A stretch of DNA of 64,000 nucleotides from Paenirhizobium daejeonense (lineage in GTDB: Bacteria > Pseudomonadota > Alphaproteobacteria > Rhizobiales > Rhizobiaceae): assembly GCF_014280875.1 (NCBI RefSeq), contig NZ_JACLAL010000003.1, positions 62,001 through 126,000 on the forward strand. Reading direction: 5' to 3'. The position numbers and the translations under genes were made by a program. Below are positions 32,101 to 40,654 of this stretch, piece after piece. Below the pieces are notes generated by a model, which did no database searches, had not been told where the DNA came from, and saw only the letters and a program-made list of their open reading frames with translations. How positions within the stretch are numbered: the first letter of the stretch is position 1; each line of letters starts with the position of its first letter.

Positions 32101-32246
32101 AGGTCTATCATCGCTTCCGGTTTCGCAAGGCCCTTTGCCCATTCGAGCTGGAGCGCCGTGCCGCCGGCGACGAAGCGGAAGCTACCGGGATGGGAGGCGG
32201 CGAGGGAGAGGGCTTCTTCGGGAGAGGCGGGGGTCAGGATGCGCAT
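29100..32246 (-). CDS. Molybdenum hydroxylase with fused FAD and Mo-cofactor subunits (xanthine dehydrogenase family)
   Basis: 1048 residues. Residues about 1-290 are the FAD domain (CoxM/XdhA type): RFVAGGTALQLEW near 27 and ATIGGNIAGRTGCLLPALLAL near 105. Residues about 310-1048 are the Mo-cofactor domain: MAYLTDRRQDDMLIGRVLRA, TGGAFGGKDELSVQPALALL, CGAFRGFGANQM, and a C-terminal GSGELGIGAVTPAIANAV that holds the catalytic Glu. Members hydroxylate purines and other N-heterocycles at carbon with water. The order [2Fe-2S] separate and FAD+Mo fused is uncommon. I see no XdhC-type maturation gene in the window. Purine context suggests a hypoxanthine, xanthine or modified-purine substrate (inference). 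Confidence 0.88.
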   Translation of the reverse strand: MRILTPASPEEALSLAASHPGSFRFVAGGTALQLEWAKGLAKPEAMIDLSRLPGMSGIETGARGIRVGALANLNSLLSASAIASGLPLLHAALKIVAGPSVRNLATIGGNIAGRTGCLLPALLALDARLEIATPSGLTTLPLEDWLTRPADQLAYLAAVHIAPQDAVDRHVFRKTGLRAAFTPSVINAAARLSVANGVISHARLAVGGGVVPASRLKTVETLLTGQPLADIDWTALHACLLDTIVAPDDDFRTGTYRRRVAANAIVHGLGGQLPGRSLFPAARPPQPAEGLADETELSHALEPARWHVRPDARPKIRGDMAYLTDRRQDDMLIGRVLRAGIPHAKILSIDTSAAEALPGVAAVVTHRDVKGLNGFGIVVQDQPAMCREKVRYRGDTVAAVAAVDAETAEKALSLIRVDYEPLPPVDDMEKALNTDTALVHEQGNLQRELFFNRGDIEQGFANAVHIIEDTYVTPRQMHGFMETEGGYAFVEPDGTLNVFAGGQHGGRDRLQLSRILDLPEEMIRVVTSPTGGAFGGKDELSVQPALALLALKTEKPVRLQLSRAESVLAGQKRNPMTIRMKTACDADGMLLAQEVEVLADAGAYASLGPGVLETALEHATGPYEAPHISTHGRLVYTNNGICGAFRGFGANQMTYAVECQMDRLAKLCGLSPFEIRARNMRVPGTPGYLGQEVSRSERVVEMLAAARASDIWAKPQGISDDGEWIVGTGMAMNYQGNGLGSVIPDPAGGRLALTKDGFIEGAYGLDEMGQGLLPLIQATISAELGCARNDVKPLIGDTRLAPESGSTTASRGTYVVWASAKKAAPEFSAKVRTAAGEILGRDPETLAFAPGGLAERGSNSGEILISYRDLAGNIPEADLPSVTVTYEFPKTDYSAANARYIFAFGAALARVAVSRVTGEIRVLDLHQHSAAGPVMDLAAYLGQLEGGAVQGLGFTLTEDAPMRDCSYLTANLDTYMLPGIQDAPQTMRAFALEGLDPGDDLGPRGSGELGIGAVTPAIANAVAAAIGHWPVTTPVPPASILEVMELPA

Positions 32247-32346
32247 GCTGCGTACTCTCTGGGGAGGGTGGTGCTATCCCTGTCGGTCCTGCCGGTGCTC
32301 GTCGATGTGATTGGCGCTTCGGACTGATCGCACTGTTGTGCGCGGT

Positions 32347-32540
32347 TACCCCCCTCTGTCCTGCCGGACATCTCCCCCTCAAGGGGGGAGATCGACTCGG
32401 GACAACCGCGTTGCCTGTTTCTTGCGGCTTCGAAGGGTTGGAGGGGCAGTTTCTTAGCTTGGCGTTTGAGGGGGGCAAGGCACCTCCCCATCCGATCTCC
32501 CCCCTTGAGGGGGAGATGTCCGGCAGGACAGAGGGGGGTA
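32347..32540. repeat. RIME-like inverted repeat pair in the 32247-32562 gap
   Basis: The 316-base gap between the molybdenum hydroxylase gene and the upstream oxygenase gene holds a left module at 32347-32394 (CCCCCCTCTGTCCTGCCGGA, then the CTCCCC stem). An inverse copy lies at 32494-32540, ending CAGAGGGGGGT, about 100 bases apart. Same family as those at 14488 and 17420. No promoter is obvious, so the hydroxylase may be read through from upstream or start from an unseen promoter. Confidence 0.8.
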
Positions 32541-32562
32541 AGCCAGGCCTCTGCCATCTTCA

Positions 32563-33429
32563 TCACGCCGCCCCGGCGGTGGTTCCGAAGCGGACGCCTT
32601 TTTCCTTCAGCCAGCGGCGATAGGCGATGGAGGAGGAATCGGCGCGGGTGGGGATTTCGGCGCGCGGTTCGAGCGGCAGTAGCAGGGGGCGCTGGTTTTC
32701 GACGATGATGCGATCTTGCAGGAAGATGACCTGTTCGAAGTTCAGGAGTGACTTGTGGCTCGAAACGCTGTCGACCAGATACATCACCGGCTGTGCCCGG
32801 CAGAGGCCTTCCTCCATCGGCTGGATGAAGAGCGCGATGGCATCCAGCCGGTTCGGCGAGGTCGGGCAGACGCGGTAGAGCATGACGACGAAGGGGGAGG
32901 GCACCCTGTAGGTCAGGTGAACGAAATCGCCCTTGTCTTCTGTCGCGGCGATGCGCGGCTGGAAGAAGGTGCAGTTGGTGGCCCAGACCTCGTCCACGTC
33001 GCGGCGGATTTCGCTCTGGTAGGTCGGGACTTCGGTATGGGGTTCTGAACCGAGGATATCGGTATGAACGAAGGGAAAGTGCGCCATGTCGAGGAAATTT
33101 TCCACCACGCGCAGGCCCGAGGCGCGCATGGTGACCCAGCCGCAGGGAACGAAACGACGATCTTCCTCTTCGGCTTCCTCTATGTGGACGATGTCCTTCA
33201 CCGGGGTGCCGAGCGAGGTGAAGAGGCAGCCGTAGCGAACCTGCACCGGAAGAGCCGGGCCGCGCGCGCCATCATCGAGGATTTCGCGCACGAGCGGCGA
33301 ACCGCTTTCCGAGATCCGGTATTCGATATCCTGCCCGAGCAGGCGGGTCGTGACAGGTCGAACCGTCAGTTCGCTCGCGGTCGCAATGGCATACCAGTCG
33401 TTGAGGGCGACCTGATCGGTGGTCTTCAT
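32563..33429 (-). CDS. Rieske-less non-haem iron oxygenase catalytic subunit (NdmC-like), copy 1
   Basis: 288 residues from the ATG at 33429, which overlaps the preceding amidohydrolase stop (ATGA). It has the mononuclear-iron motif of Rieske oxygenases, ENFLDMAHFPFVH (Glu110, Asn111, Asp114, His117, His122), and the C-terminal FLQDRIIVENQRP where the third ligand Asp is expected. The N-terminal Rieske cluster (CxH...CxxH) that should precede it is absent. Residues 20-65 hold a short replacement segment that leads straight into the RYGCLFTSLG linker. It must therefore take electrons from a separate Rieske protein, most likely the one at 41287-42000. A close paralogue is at 50307. Confidence 0.85.
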   Translation of the reverse strand: MKTTDQVALNDWYAIATASELTVRPVTTRLLGQDIEYRISESGSPLVREILDDGARGPALPVQVRYGCLFTSLGTPVKDIVHIEEAEEEDRRFVPCGWVTMRASGLRVVENFLDMAHFPFVHTDILGSEPHTEVPTYQSEIRRDVDEVWATNCTFFQPRIAATEDKGDFVHLTYRVPSPFVVMLYRVCPTSPNRLDAIALFIQPMEEGLCRAQPVMYLVDSVSSHKSLLNFEQVIFLQDRIIVENQRPLLLPLEPRAEIPTRADSSSIAYRRWLKEKGVRFGTTAGAA

Positions 33430-34820
33430 GCCGCTGTTTCCTCTTTCTTGGTCCATTGCATGGTGCCGCCCTGATTTTCCGCAAGCCATTCGGCGCGGCG
33501 GGCGAAATGGCCGGGGGCCAGCTTGTGGATGTCCTTGATGATGGTGTGGATATCGGCGGTTTCGAGTTCGCCGTCTTCCACGATGATCTGGCCGTCAACC
33601 ATGGTCATGGCGACATCGCCCCCGCGAACGGCATGGACCAGATTGTGCTGCAGGTTGAAGTAGGGGCCTTCGCCGAAGAGCGGCGTCATGCGCGGCGTAT
33701 CGGTCCGGACGGCGATGATATCGGCCCGCTTGCCGGCCTCAAGGGAGCCGATCTCGTGATCGAGGCCGATGGCTTTCGCGCCGAGAATGGTCGCCATGCG
33801 CAGGCACTGCCAGCTATCCATGGCGGCGGCGTCGCGATGACGGAGCTTGCCGAGCAGCGAGGCGGTCTTCATCTCCTCGAACATGTCGAAGTTGTTGTTT
33901 TCCTTCTCGCCATCGGTACCGAGGCCGACAGGCACGCCAAGCGCCAGCATGTCGGCGATGGGGGCGATGCCCGAGGCGAGCTTCATGTTGGAAACCGGAT
34001 TGTGGGCGATGGACACGCGATGCTGGGCGATCAGTTCGACCTCGGACTGATCCAGCCAGACGGCATGGGCGAGCATGGTGCGCGGTGTCTCGAAGAAGCC
34101 GAGGTCCTTCAGGGCAAACATCGGGCGTTTGCCGTATCGCTCGATGAATTCGGCGACCTCGATTTCCGCTTCCGAGCAATGGGTGTGGAAGCCCGTGTTG
34201 TAGCGGTTCGCCATCTCGATAGCCCGCTGCTGGCCGTCCTCGTCGGCGTAGAAAAGATGTTCGAGCCCGACCCAGACATTGATGCGGCCATTGGCCTTGC
34301 GGTGCCACTTCTCGATCATGGCTTCGTTCATGTCGAGCGTGTCGAAATAATCGTAGTCGACATGTTCGCCGACATAGGGGACGGCGACGAGGCGCGTGCC
34401 GATGGCTTCTGCGGCGCGGGCGCTGCCATCCATGTAGCGCCACATGTCGACCACCGTCGTGGTACCGGCCAGTGCGGATTCAGCATAGCAGAGGAAGGAG
34501 GCAGCCTCCGCCTCGTGCGGTTCCAGCATGCGATGCATGGGGTTGATATGCATGGTCAGCCAGTCCCACACCGCCATGTGTTCGGCGGTGCCGCGCAGGA
34601 AGCCGGAATGGGCATGAGCGTTGATGAGGCCCGGCATGAGAACGGTGTTATCAAGCCGCTTCAGCGCAAAGGCCGGATAGGCGACGCTGATCTCGTCCAG
34701 CGGGCCGACGGCGAGGATGCGGCCGTCTTCCATCGCCACGGCACCCTTGGTGATGACGCTGTTTTTGTCATCCATGGTGAGAAGATAGTCACCAGCCAGG
34801 ATCATTCCGCTCGAAGTCAT
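33426..34820 (-). CDS. Amidohydrolase (5'-methylthioadenosine/S-adenosylhomocysteine/atrazine-type deaminase family)
   Basis: 464 residues from the ATG at 34820, preceded by GGAG. The cyclic-deaminase metal site is visible: PGLINAHAHSGF (HxH), HTHCSEAE, MLAHAVWL, and the Asp in GLGTDGEKENNN. Members remove amino or substituted-amino groups from purines, pterins or triazines. It is coupled to the Rieske-less oxygenase gene downstream. Its target is probably the same purine derivative. The family covers many substrates, so exact specificity is open. Confidence 0.85.
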   Translation of the reverse strand: MTSSGMILAGDYLLTMDDKNSVITKGAVAMEDGRILAVGPLDEISVAYPAFALKRLDNTVLMPGLINAHAHSGFLRGTAEHMAVWDWLTMHINPMHRMLEPHEAEAASFLCYAESALAGTTTVVDMWRYMDGSARAAEAIGTRLVAVPYVGEHVDYDYFDTLDMNEAMIEKWHRKANGRINVWVGLEHLFYADEDGQQRAIEMANRYNTGFHTHCSEAEIEVAEFIERYGKRPMFALKDLGFFETPRTMLAHAVWLDQSEVELIAQHRVSIAHNPVSNMKLASGIAPIADMLALGVPVGLGTDGEKENNNFDMFEEMKTASLLGKLRHRDAAAMDSWQCLRMATILGAKAIGLDHEIGSLEAGKRADIIAVRTDTPRMTPLFGEGPYFNLQHNLVHAVRGGDVAMTMVDGQIIVEDGELETADIHTIIKDIHKLAPGHFARRAEWLAENQGGTMQWTKKEETAA

Positions 34821-34865
34821 GTCATCTCCGTTTTCTTCCGCGCCATCGCGGAACGAAAGCAAGTT

Positions 34866-36425
34866 TCAGGCCGCTTCCATCAGGAAGGCGGCGGCGCGTT
34901 CACCGATCATGGTGACGGGGGCGTGGGTGTTGCAGGTCGGGATCACCGGGATCACCGAGGCGTCCGAGATCGTCAGACCTTCCAGTCCGTGGACCCTGAG
35001 ACGCGCATCGACGACGGCCATGTCGTCCTTGCCCATCTTCGCCGTTCCCGATGTGTGGAAGAAGGTCGAGCAACCGTTGCGGACGAACTCGACGGCGTCG
35101 GCGCGGGAAAGCTTGCGGTCCGGTGCGGCAAAGCCTGCAAAGAGATCGGCAAAGGCCGAGGTCTGGGCGAGGTCCATGATGGTGTAGACCGCCGAGACCA
35201 GCGCCTCGAGATCGGACTCTTCCGCGAGATAGTTGGGCTGGATGTCCAGCGGGCCGAAGGGATCGGCGGAAAGCATTTTCAGGTAGCCGATACTTTTCGA
35301 ATGCATCAGGCCGGCGCCGAGGGAGAAGACGTCTCCCGACATGTCGTATAGTTCGCGCAGGCGCGGCTCGGCGCTGTTGCCCTGAACGGGGAAGGAATGG
35401 ACGTCGGGCTGGACGAGATCCGGCCGCGATTTCCAGTTCAGCATGGTGCCGCCGCCATTGTCGAGCTTTTCGCCCATGGGCACCTTCGACCGGAAGACGC
35501 AGGCCTGCACCAGCGGGTGATCCTGCAGGTTCAGGCCGACGCCCGGCAGGGCATGAACGAGCGGAATGCCGAGGCGCTTCAACTCGGCCGGATCGCCGAT
35601 GCCGGAGAGCATCATGAGGCGCGGCGTGTCGATGGCGCCCGCCGCCAGCACGACCTGTGTCGTGGCGCTGGTTTCGACGGGCTTGCCGTCGACCAGATGG
35701 CGCACGCCGGTGCAACGGCCGCCTTCGACGACAAGGCCGATGGCATGGGAGCCAGTGAGCACGGTCAGGCGCTCGTTGCCGAGAACGGGAAAGAGGTAGC
35801 CGTTCGCCGAACTCCAGCGCTTGCCATCGACGATATTGAAGTTGGAGGGGCAGGCGCCTTCGTTGCTCTCGCCATTCGGATCGGCGATCACCGGAATGCC
35901 GAGTTCAGGTGAACCATCGAGCATGGCCTGGGCGATGGGGTGCAGCTTCGTGCTGGTGGTGATCTTCAGCGGACCGCCGGCACCGCGAAGGGCGGTTTCG
36001 CCGCCCTCCCAGTCTTCGGCCTTCTTGAAGAAGGGCAGGCAGTCGGCAAAGGACCAGCCGTCGCAGCCGGCCTGTTGCCAGACGTCGTAATCGAGCGGAT
36101 TGCCGCGATACCACATGAGCGCATTGATGGCGGACGAGCCGCCGAGCGCCTTGCCGCGCGGGATGCCGATGGTGCGGCCATTGACGCGGGGCGTTGGAGT
36201 GTAGCTGTAGCCCCAGTCCCAGCGGCTCCGACCGAGCGGCACCCATTCGCGGGGATCGTCGATCTCCGCGACGCCGATGCCGGGTTCGCCGGCTTCGATC
36301 AGAAGTACCGTGGCGTCCGTGCCGTCGATCAGGCGGCGCACCACCGGCGAGCCACCCGAACCGGAGCCTATGATGATGTAATCATAGGCCTTTTCGAGAG
36401 GACGGGTCGGTACGGTGGTGGGCAT
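34866..36425 (-). CDS. GMC-family FAD oxidoreductase
   Basis: 519 residues. FAD-binding DYIIIGSGSGGSPVVRRLID lies near residue 15, the GMC signature GKALGGSSAINALMWYRG near 90, and the catalytic His in FFHTSGTAKMG near 450. It oxidises an alcohol to an aldehyde. It lies between a TPP-dependent decarboxylase pair and an amidohydrolase on one strand, so it probably processes a side chain or alcohol from the same pathway (inference). It is only distantly like the GMC enzyme at 6934. Confidence 0.85.
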   Translation of the reverse strand: MPTTVPTRPLEKAYDYIIIGSGSGGSPVVRRLIDGTDATVLLIEAGEPGIGVAEIDDPREWVPLGRSRWDWGYSYTPTPRVNGRTIGIPRGKALGGSSAINALMWYRGNPLDYDVWQQAGCDGWSFADCLPFFKKAEDWEGGETALRGAGGPLKITTSTKLHPIAQAMLDGSPELGIPVIADPNGESNEGACPSNFNIVDGKRWSSANGYLFPVLGNERLTVLTGSHAIGLVVEGGRCTGVRHLVDGKPVETSATTQVVLAAGAIDTPRLMMLSGIGDPAELKRLGIPLVHALPGVGLNLQDHPLVQACVFRSKVPMGEKLDNGGGTMLNWKSRPDLVQPDVHSFPVQGNSAEPRLRELYDMSGDVFSLGAGLMHSKSIGYLKMLSADPFGPLDIQPNYLAEESDLEALVSAVYTIMDLAQTSAFADLFAGFAAPDRKLSRADAVEFVRNGCSTFFHTSGTAKMGKDDMAVVDARLRVHGLEGLTISDASVIPVIPTCNTHAPVTMIGERAAAFLMEAA

Positions 36426-36448
36426 GGGTGCTCTTTCCGAGGTGAGGG

Positions 36449-37057
36449 TCAGTTATGCTCGCTCGGACCCATGATGACGATGCCTTCGGTGGCTTCGACA
36501 TGGCGGACGAAGATGTATTTGTCCTCGCGGCCGTCCGAATGCTTGCGCTTGATGTCGGGCTGCACTGTGCCGGCGACCTTGGCGACGACGATGTAGGGAA
36601 CGTCGGCTTTCAGGCCGGCCTCGCAATGGGCTTCGAATTCCTCGAGCGTGCGGGCGGTATAGGCGTTGTCGACACCGGCGCCGCGGGCGATCGCGGCGAT
36701 ATCGACGCGGCCGAAGGCGGTGTGGGTCGGCGGGCCGCCGATCGACTGGTAGCACTCGTTGTCCCAGACGACGACGAAGAGGTTCTTTGGCTGCTCGTTG
36801 CCGAGGGTGGCGAGGATGCCGAGATTGAACATCATGCCGCCATCGGTATCGAGCGAGACGATGCGACGATGGGGAAGGCCGGCTGCGAGGCCGAAGGCCT
36901 GTGGCGTGACGCAGCCGAGCTGCTGCTGGAACAGGCTTGCCTCGCGCATGTGCGGTGCTGCGTTGTACCATTCGTCGACGGAGGCGCCGAGCGAGAGGAT
37001 GACCAGTTCGTCCTTCAGGCGCTCTGCCAGAAGCTTCATGCAGTCGAAACGTTTCAT
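36449..37057 (-). CDS. TPP-dependent 2-oxoacid decarboxylase, TPP-binding (beta) subunit
   Basis: 202 residues. The TPP/Mg motif is LDTDGGMMFNLGILATL (GDG...N type) near residue 70, followed by VVWDNECYQSIGG. It resembles the beta subunit of split sulfopyruvate or phosphonopyruvate decarboxylases (ComE type). The start overlaps the stop of the alpha-subunit gene by four bases. The pair would decarboxylate a 2-oxo acid to an aldehyde. The presence of such an enzyme among purine genes is unexpected; its real substrate is unknown. Confidence 0.82.
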   Translation of the reverse strand: MKRFDCMKLLAERLKDELVILSLGASVDEWYNAAPHMREASLFQQQLGCVTPQAFGLAAGLPHRRIVSLDTDGGMMFNLGILATLGNEQPKNLFVVVWDNECYQSIGGPPTHTAFGRVDIAAIARGAGVDNAYTARTLEEFEAHCEAGLKADVPYIVVAKVAGTVQPDIKRKHSDGREDKYIFVRHVEATEGIVIMGPSEHN

Positions 37058-37554
37058 CGGACGATGCTCCCCCCGAGCGCGATGGCCGAGTGGTAATAGG
37101 CGTTGTAGGACCAGTTGTAGGCGTCGACGATCGACTGCTCGATCTGCTCTTCTTCACGCACGACCCGGTAGGGGATGCGCAGTGCATCGAGTACCGGCTC
37201 CATGGTGATGCCGTGGGGAATGGCCCACCAGTTGTTTTCGCCGAGTTCACCGCGATAGCTCATCAGCATGACGACCGGGATGCCGGCGCCGAGGCCCATG
37301 CGGGCGAGCGGTTCCACGGAAGCCCTGAGACCGGAATTTTCCATGATCAGCGCCGCGCGCTTGCCGGAAAGGAAGACGCCGCCGCAGATCGCGGCTCCTT
37401 CGCCTTCGTTGGTCACGCGGATGGTGCGGATATCGGGATCGGCGTCGAGCGCCGGGTAAAGTTCCTTGAACAGGGAATCGGGGAGATAGCAGACGATGCT
37501 GACGCCCGCCTTCTTGAGGCCGCGGATCACGGCGTCAACGGATGATTGTTTCAT
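37054..37554 (-). CDS. TPP-dependent 2-oxoacid decarboxylase, PYR-domain (alpha) subunit
   Basis: 166 residues. It carries the pyrimidine-binding domain with the conserved Glu in VTNEGEGAAICGGVFLSGK near residue 50, and MENSGLRASVEPLARMG. This is the ComD-like half of a split decarboxylase; the TPP half follows with a four-base overlap. Both halves together match the length of a phosphonopyruvate decarboxylase split in two. Confidence 0.82.
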   Translation of the reverse strand: MKQSSVDAVIRGLKKAGVSIVCYLPDSLFKELYPALDADPDIRTIRVTNEGEGAAICGGVFLSGKRAALIMENSGLRASVEPLARMGLGAGIPVVMLMSYRGELGENNWWAIPHGITMEPVLDALRIPYRVVREEEQIEQSIVDAYNWSYNAYYHSAIALGGSIVR

Positions 37555-37646
37555 GGCTTGCCCTCATTTCGCGGCGAGGTTCGCAAAACGGAGGTGTTTC
37601 GAATAGACGGATTTTTTTGACGATATCGTTGCGCTGTGTGCAACAT

Positions 37647-38579
37647 CTATGGGGCCGGCGCATGAACCATGCGGTCTATCGCCTGTTCCAGCAGTTTGCC
37701 GAGGGCGGACGCCGCATCCGACATTTCCTTTTCCGAGCGGGAAAGCAGCATGAGCTTGCGCGGAGGCAGGCGGCTATCGACCAGCGGCACGAATTTCAGG
37801 GTTCCCTCGCCAAGTTCCTGTTCGACGCCGACGCGGGTCTGCAACACCGTGCCGAGATTGCGCTTGGCGAGATCGACCATCAGACCGATGGAATTGGTGC
37901 GCGAGCGGCGGGAAAGATCGACCAGCGAACGGTTGAAGGCCTCTTCCACGGAGGAGCCGAGTGTGAGGCTGGAGTCCGACAGGATGACGCGCTCGTTGGC
38001 GAGGTCGAACAGCTTGAGTTCGGTGCGTTTCGCCATCTCGCCGCCGGGGAGGGCCAGGACGCCGAGCGGAAGCGATGCCGTTGCGATGCGGCGCACCGTG
38101 CGCGGCACGCGGATGTCGAAGACCACGGCGAGGTCGCACTCGCCATCGGACACCGCATTGGCCGCCTGCTGCGATCCCATGACCTTGATGTCGACGGTGA
38201 TCGCCGGATGACGGCTCCAGAAGGCCTCGAGTGCTGACGGCATCAGGCCGCGGGCGACGCTTTCGACGATGGCGACGGAAACCGTGCCGCGATGCAGGCC
38301 GTGGAGATCGTTGATCTCGTTGCAGGCGCGGTTGAGTTCGGAGAGCGAAATGCGGGCGTGGTAGAGCAGAAGTTCGCCCGCGCTCGTCAGCTTGAGGCGC
38401 TGGCGAACGCGTTCGAAAAGCGGGGTGCCGAGCTCCTCCTCCAACTGCCGGAGAATGCGGCTGACGGAGGAGGGGGCGACGTTCAGCGCCAAGGCCGCCT
38501 GGCGGATCGATCCAAGCCGCGCCACCAGCTGGAAATAGTGGATGCGGGTGGCGACCAGTCCGAGGCGGTAGGGGTCCAT
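37647..38579 (-). CDS. LysR-family transcriptional regulator inside the purine block
   Basis: 310 residues from the ATG at 38579. The N-terminus RIHYFQLVARLGSIRQAALA and the segment NVAPSSVSRILRQLEEELG form the LysR DNA-binding domain, with LFERVRQRLKLTSAGELLLY following. Unusually for LysR, it lies in the same direction as its neighbours, five bases after adenine deaminase, rather than divergent. It probably controls the block it sits in, including its own gene, and may act at the control region at 42.3-42.8 kb. Confidence 0.9.
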   Translation of the reverse strand: MDPYRLGLVATRIHYFQLVARLGSIRQAALALNVAPSSVSRILRQLEEELGTPLFERVRQRLKLTSAGELLLYHARISLSELNRACNEINDLHGLHRGTVSVAIVESVARGLMPSALEAFWSRHPAITVDIKVMGSQQAANAVSDGECDLAVVFDIRVPRTVRRIATASLPLGVLALPGGEMAKRTELKLFDLANERVILSDSSLTLGSSVEEAFNRSLVDLSRRSRTNSIGLMVDLAKRNLGTVLQTRVGVEQELGEGTLKFVPLVDSRLPPRKLMLLSRSEKEMSDAASALGKLLEQAIDRMVHAPAP

Positions 38580-38584
38580 GGTTG

Positions 38585-40393
38585 TCAGGCCTCCGGGCTC
38601 TCGAAGAGCGGCACGATTTCCATCTGCGGCACGGTGACGAGGCCCATGTCGGTGATGCGGATTTCCGGGATGACCGAGAGCGGGATCAGGTTGAAGCCCA
38701 TGTAGGGAATGGTGCAGCCGGCCTTTTCCCATTCGACCTTGAGCGCCTGCACTTCCTTGGCCACCTCGTGCACCCGCTTGTCGGAGAGGAGGCCGGCGAT
38801 CGGCAGCGGCACGATGGCCGTGACCTTGCCATCCTGCACGACGCATGCGCCGCCCTGATGTTCCTCGATGGCGCGCAGCGCCACCTGCATGTCCGCTTCG
38901 TTGGTGCCGGCGATGATGATGTTGTGGCTGTCATGACCGACGGAAGAGGCGACCGCGCCGCTCTTCAGGGCGAAGTTGGAAAGCAGGCCATGGGCGACGT
39001 TCCCAGCCGACTTGCCGTGACGCTCGATGACGGTGACGAAGCAGAGGCCGTGACGTTCGAAATGGGTCTGCCAGTCGTTAGCGGGTTCCAGTTCGACTTT
39101 CACATGGCCGAGGATGATGCCGGGCAATTCGGTCTTGATCGTGTTGGCGACGACCTTTTCGGTCGGCAGTTCCGGCGTCAGCTTCACGGCCTTCGGCAGC
39201 TTGACCGTGTGATAGGCGGCTTCCGGGTAGCGCCACGGCTTGGACAGGGTTTCGTCGAGCAGCGGCGTGATCTTCTTCTGATCGACGACGAGTTTGCCGC
39301 CATACCAGGTGCTCACCGGCTTCAGGTCGTCGTCGAGCATGACGAGGTCGGCGCGGCGGCTGCCGCCCATGCCGCCGATCTCGTTTTCCATGCCGAAGCG
39401 GGTGGCGCCATGCAGCGATCCCATGGCCCAGGCCTGTTCGGGTGTCATGCCGGCCTTGCGGGCTTCGCGCACCACCCAGTCGAGGCCGAAGTTCAGAAGG
39501 TCGTCGGCGTCGCGGTCGTCGGTGCACACCGCGATACGCTTGTGAGAGGAGCCGAGTTCGGTCACCGTTTTGATGGCTTCCGGCAGCGAGTGCCATGGCG
39601 TGGTCGGCGGGCCGCCGCGCAGGAAGAGCCAGATGCCCGCTTCCAGCATGTCGTCGGCGATGTCGCGGTCGATGGCCTCATGGGTATCGGTCACGCCCGA
39701 TGCGGCATAGGCGGAGACGAATTCGCGGCCGTAGACATGGCCGGATACGGGCCGTCCGCGCGAAAGGGCGGCCACCAGAATGGCGTGCGAGCGTTCATCG
39801 CCCATGGTCACCGGCACGAAGTCCATCTTCTCGCCCAGGGCCACTGCTTCCGGCCACTTGTCGAAAAGGGCCGCGATCTTTTCCGGTGTCAGGTCGCCGC
39901 CGGCGGTTTCGAGTTCCGGCGAGGTGGCGGGGACGGTCGAGGGCACCGTGAGGAAGATGGAAAGCGGCGCATGGCGGGCGTCTTCCAGCATGGCCTCGAC
40001 GCCGGCGACGTCCATGACGTTGCCGATCTCGTGGCTATCGCAGAAGATGGTGGTGGTGCCGTTCAGGAGGGCCGCTTCCGCATAGGCGCAGGCCGTCACC
40101 ATGCTCGATTCGATATGGATATGCGGGTCGACGAGGCCGGGAGCGATGATGCCGCCCCTGGCGTCATAGAGTTTAGCGGAGCCGCTCCGGTAGGTGCCGA
40201 CCGGCTTGACAGCGGCGATGCGGCCGCCGGAAATCCACACTTCGCGGTCGGGCAGGATGCGCTCGGAATAGGTGGAAAGCACCCGGGCGCCGGTGATGAC
40301 GAGATCGGGCGAAACGCGGCCGGACGCGACGTCTGCGAGCTTGCGGGTCATCGTCGCAAGCGGGGCGACGGAAAAGCGGGTGATGGGTGGCAT
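38585..40393 (-). CDS. ade: Adenine deaminase
   Basis: 602 residues from the ATG at 40393. It converts adenine to hypoxanthine and ammonia. The amidohydrolase metal site is [13 protein letters not shown] (HxH); [42 protein letters not shown] and [20 protein letters not shown] are typical of bacterial Ade, and the length agrees. It lies downstream of the GST-like gene across a 261-base gap with palindromic repeats, and five bases before the LysR gene. Hypoxanthine would feed the molybdenum hydroxylase of the same block. Confidence 0.92.
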   Translation of the reverse strand: MPPITRFSVAPLATMTRKLADVASGRVSPDLVITGARVLSTYSERILPDREVWISGGRIAAVKPVGTYRSGSAKLYDARGGIIAPGLVDPHIHIESSMVTACAYAEAALLNGTTTIFCDSHEIGNVMDVAGVEAMLEDARHAPLSIFLTVPSTVPATSPELETAGGDLTPEKIAALFDKWPEAVALGEKMDFVPVTMGDERSHAILVAALSRGRPVSGHVYGREFVSAYAASGVTDTHEAIDRDIADDMLEAGIWLFLRGGPPTTPWHSLPEAIKTVTELGSSHKRIAVCTDDRDADDLLNFGLDWVVREARKAGMTPEQAWAMGSLHGATRFGMENEIGGMGGSRRADLVMLDDDLKPVSTWYGGKLVVDQKKITPLLDETLSKPWRYPEAAYHTVKLPKAVKLTPELPTEKVVANTIKTELPGIILGHVKVELEPANDWQTHFERHGLCFVTVIERHGKSAGNVAHGLLSNFALKSGAVASSVGHDSHNIIIAGTNEADMQVALRAIEEHQGGACVVQDGKVTAIVPLPIAGLLSDKRVHEVAKEVQALKVEWEKAGCTIPYMGFNLIPLSVIPEIRITDMGLVTVPQMEIVPLFESPEA

Positions 40394-40436
40394 GTGTGTC
40401 TCCTGTCCCTTCTGGGGCCGAGTATTGATCTGAAGT

Positions 40437-40622
40437 CCCCTCCGCAACCCCTCTCCGCAGGGGGAGGGGCTCTGCCTCAGCGCGATGCGACAAGGCGGGG
40501 AAGTTCATTCGTGTCCTCCCCCTGTCGAGGGAGGTCAATATTCAAAGCTGCCTTATCCTCATCGATCTTGCGACGGGGCCGCTGCTTTACCCCTCCCCCT
40601 TGTGGGAGGGGTTGGGGAGGGG
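40437..40622. repeat. Palindromic intergenic repeats between the GST-like and adenine deaminase genes
   Basis: CCCCTCTCCGCAGGGGGAGGGG near 40448-40469 and CCCCTCCCCCTTGTGGGAGGGG near 40590-40611 are two palindromes of one family. They face each other about 120 bases apart in the gap 40394-40654. They resemble the other C/G mosaic repeats of this window but are a distinct sequence family. Confidence 0.65.
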
Positions 40623-40654
40623 GCCATGCCCTTCCTTCAGAAGGCCGTCAGGCC

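Noticed and set aside
32563..33429. Truncation or frameshift removing the Rieske domain of copy 1
   Set aside because: The second copy at 50307 has the same shortened N-terminus, and the start is tightly coupled to the upstream gene. The Rieske-less form is therefore a real family trait rather than damage.
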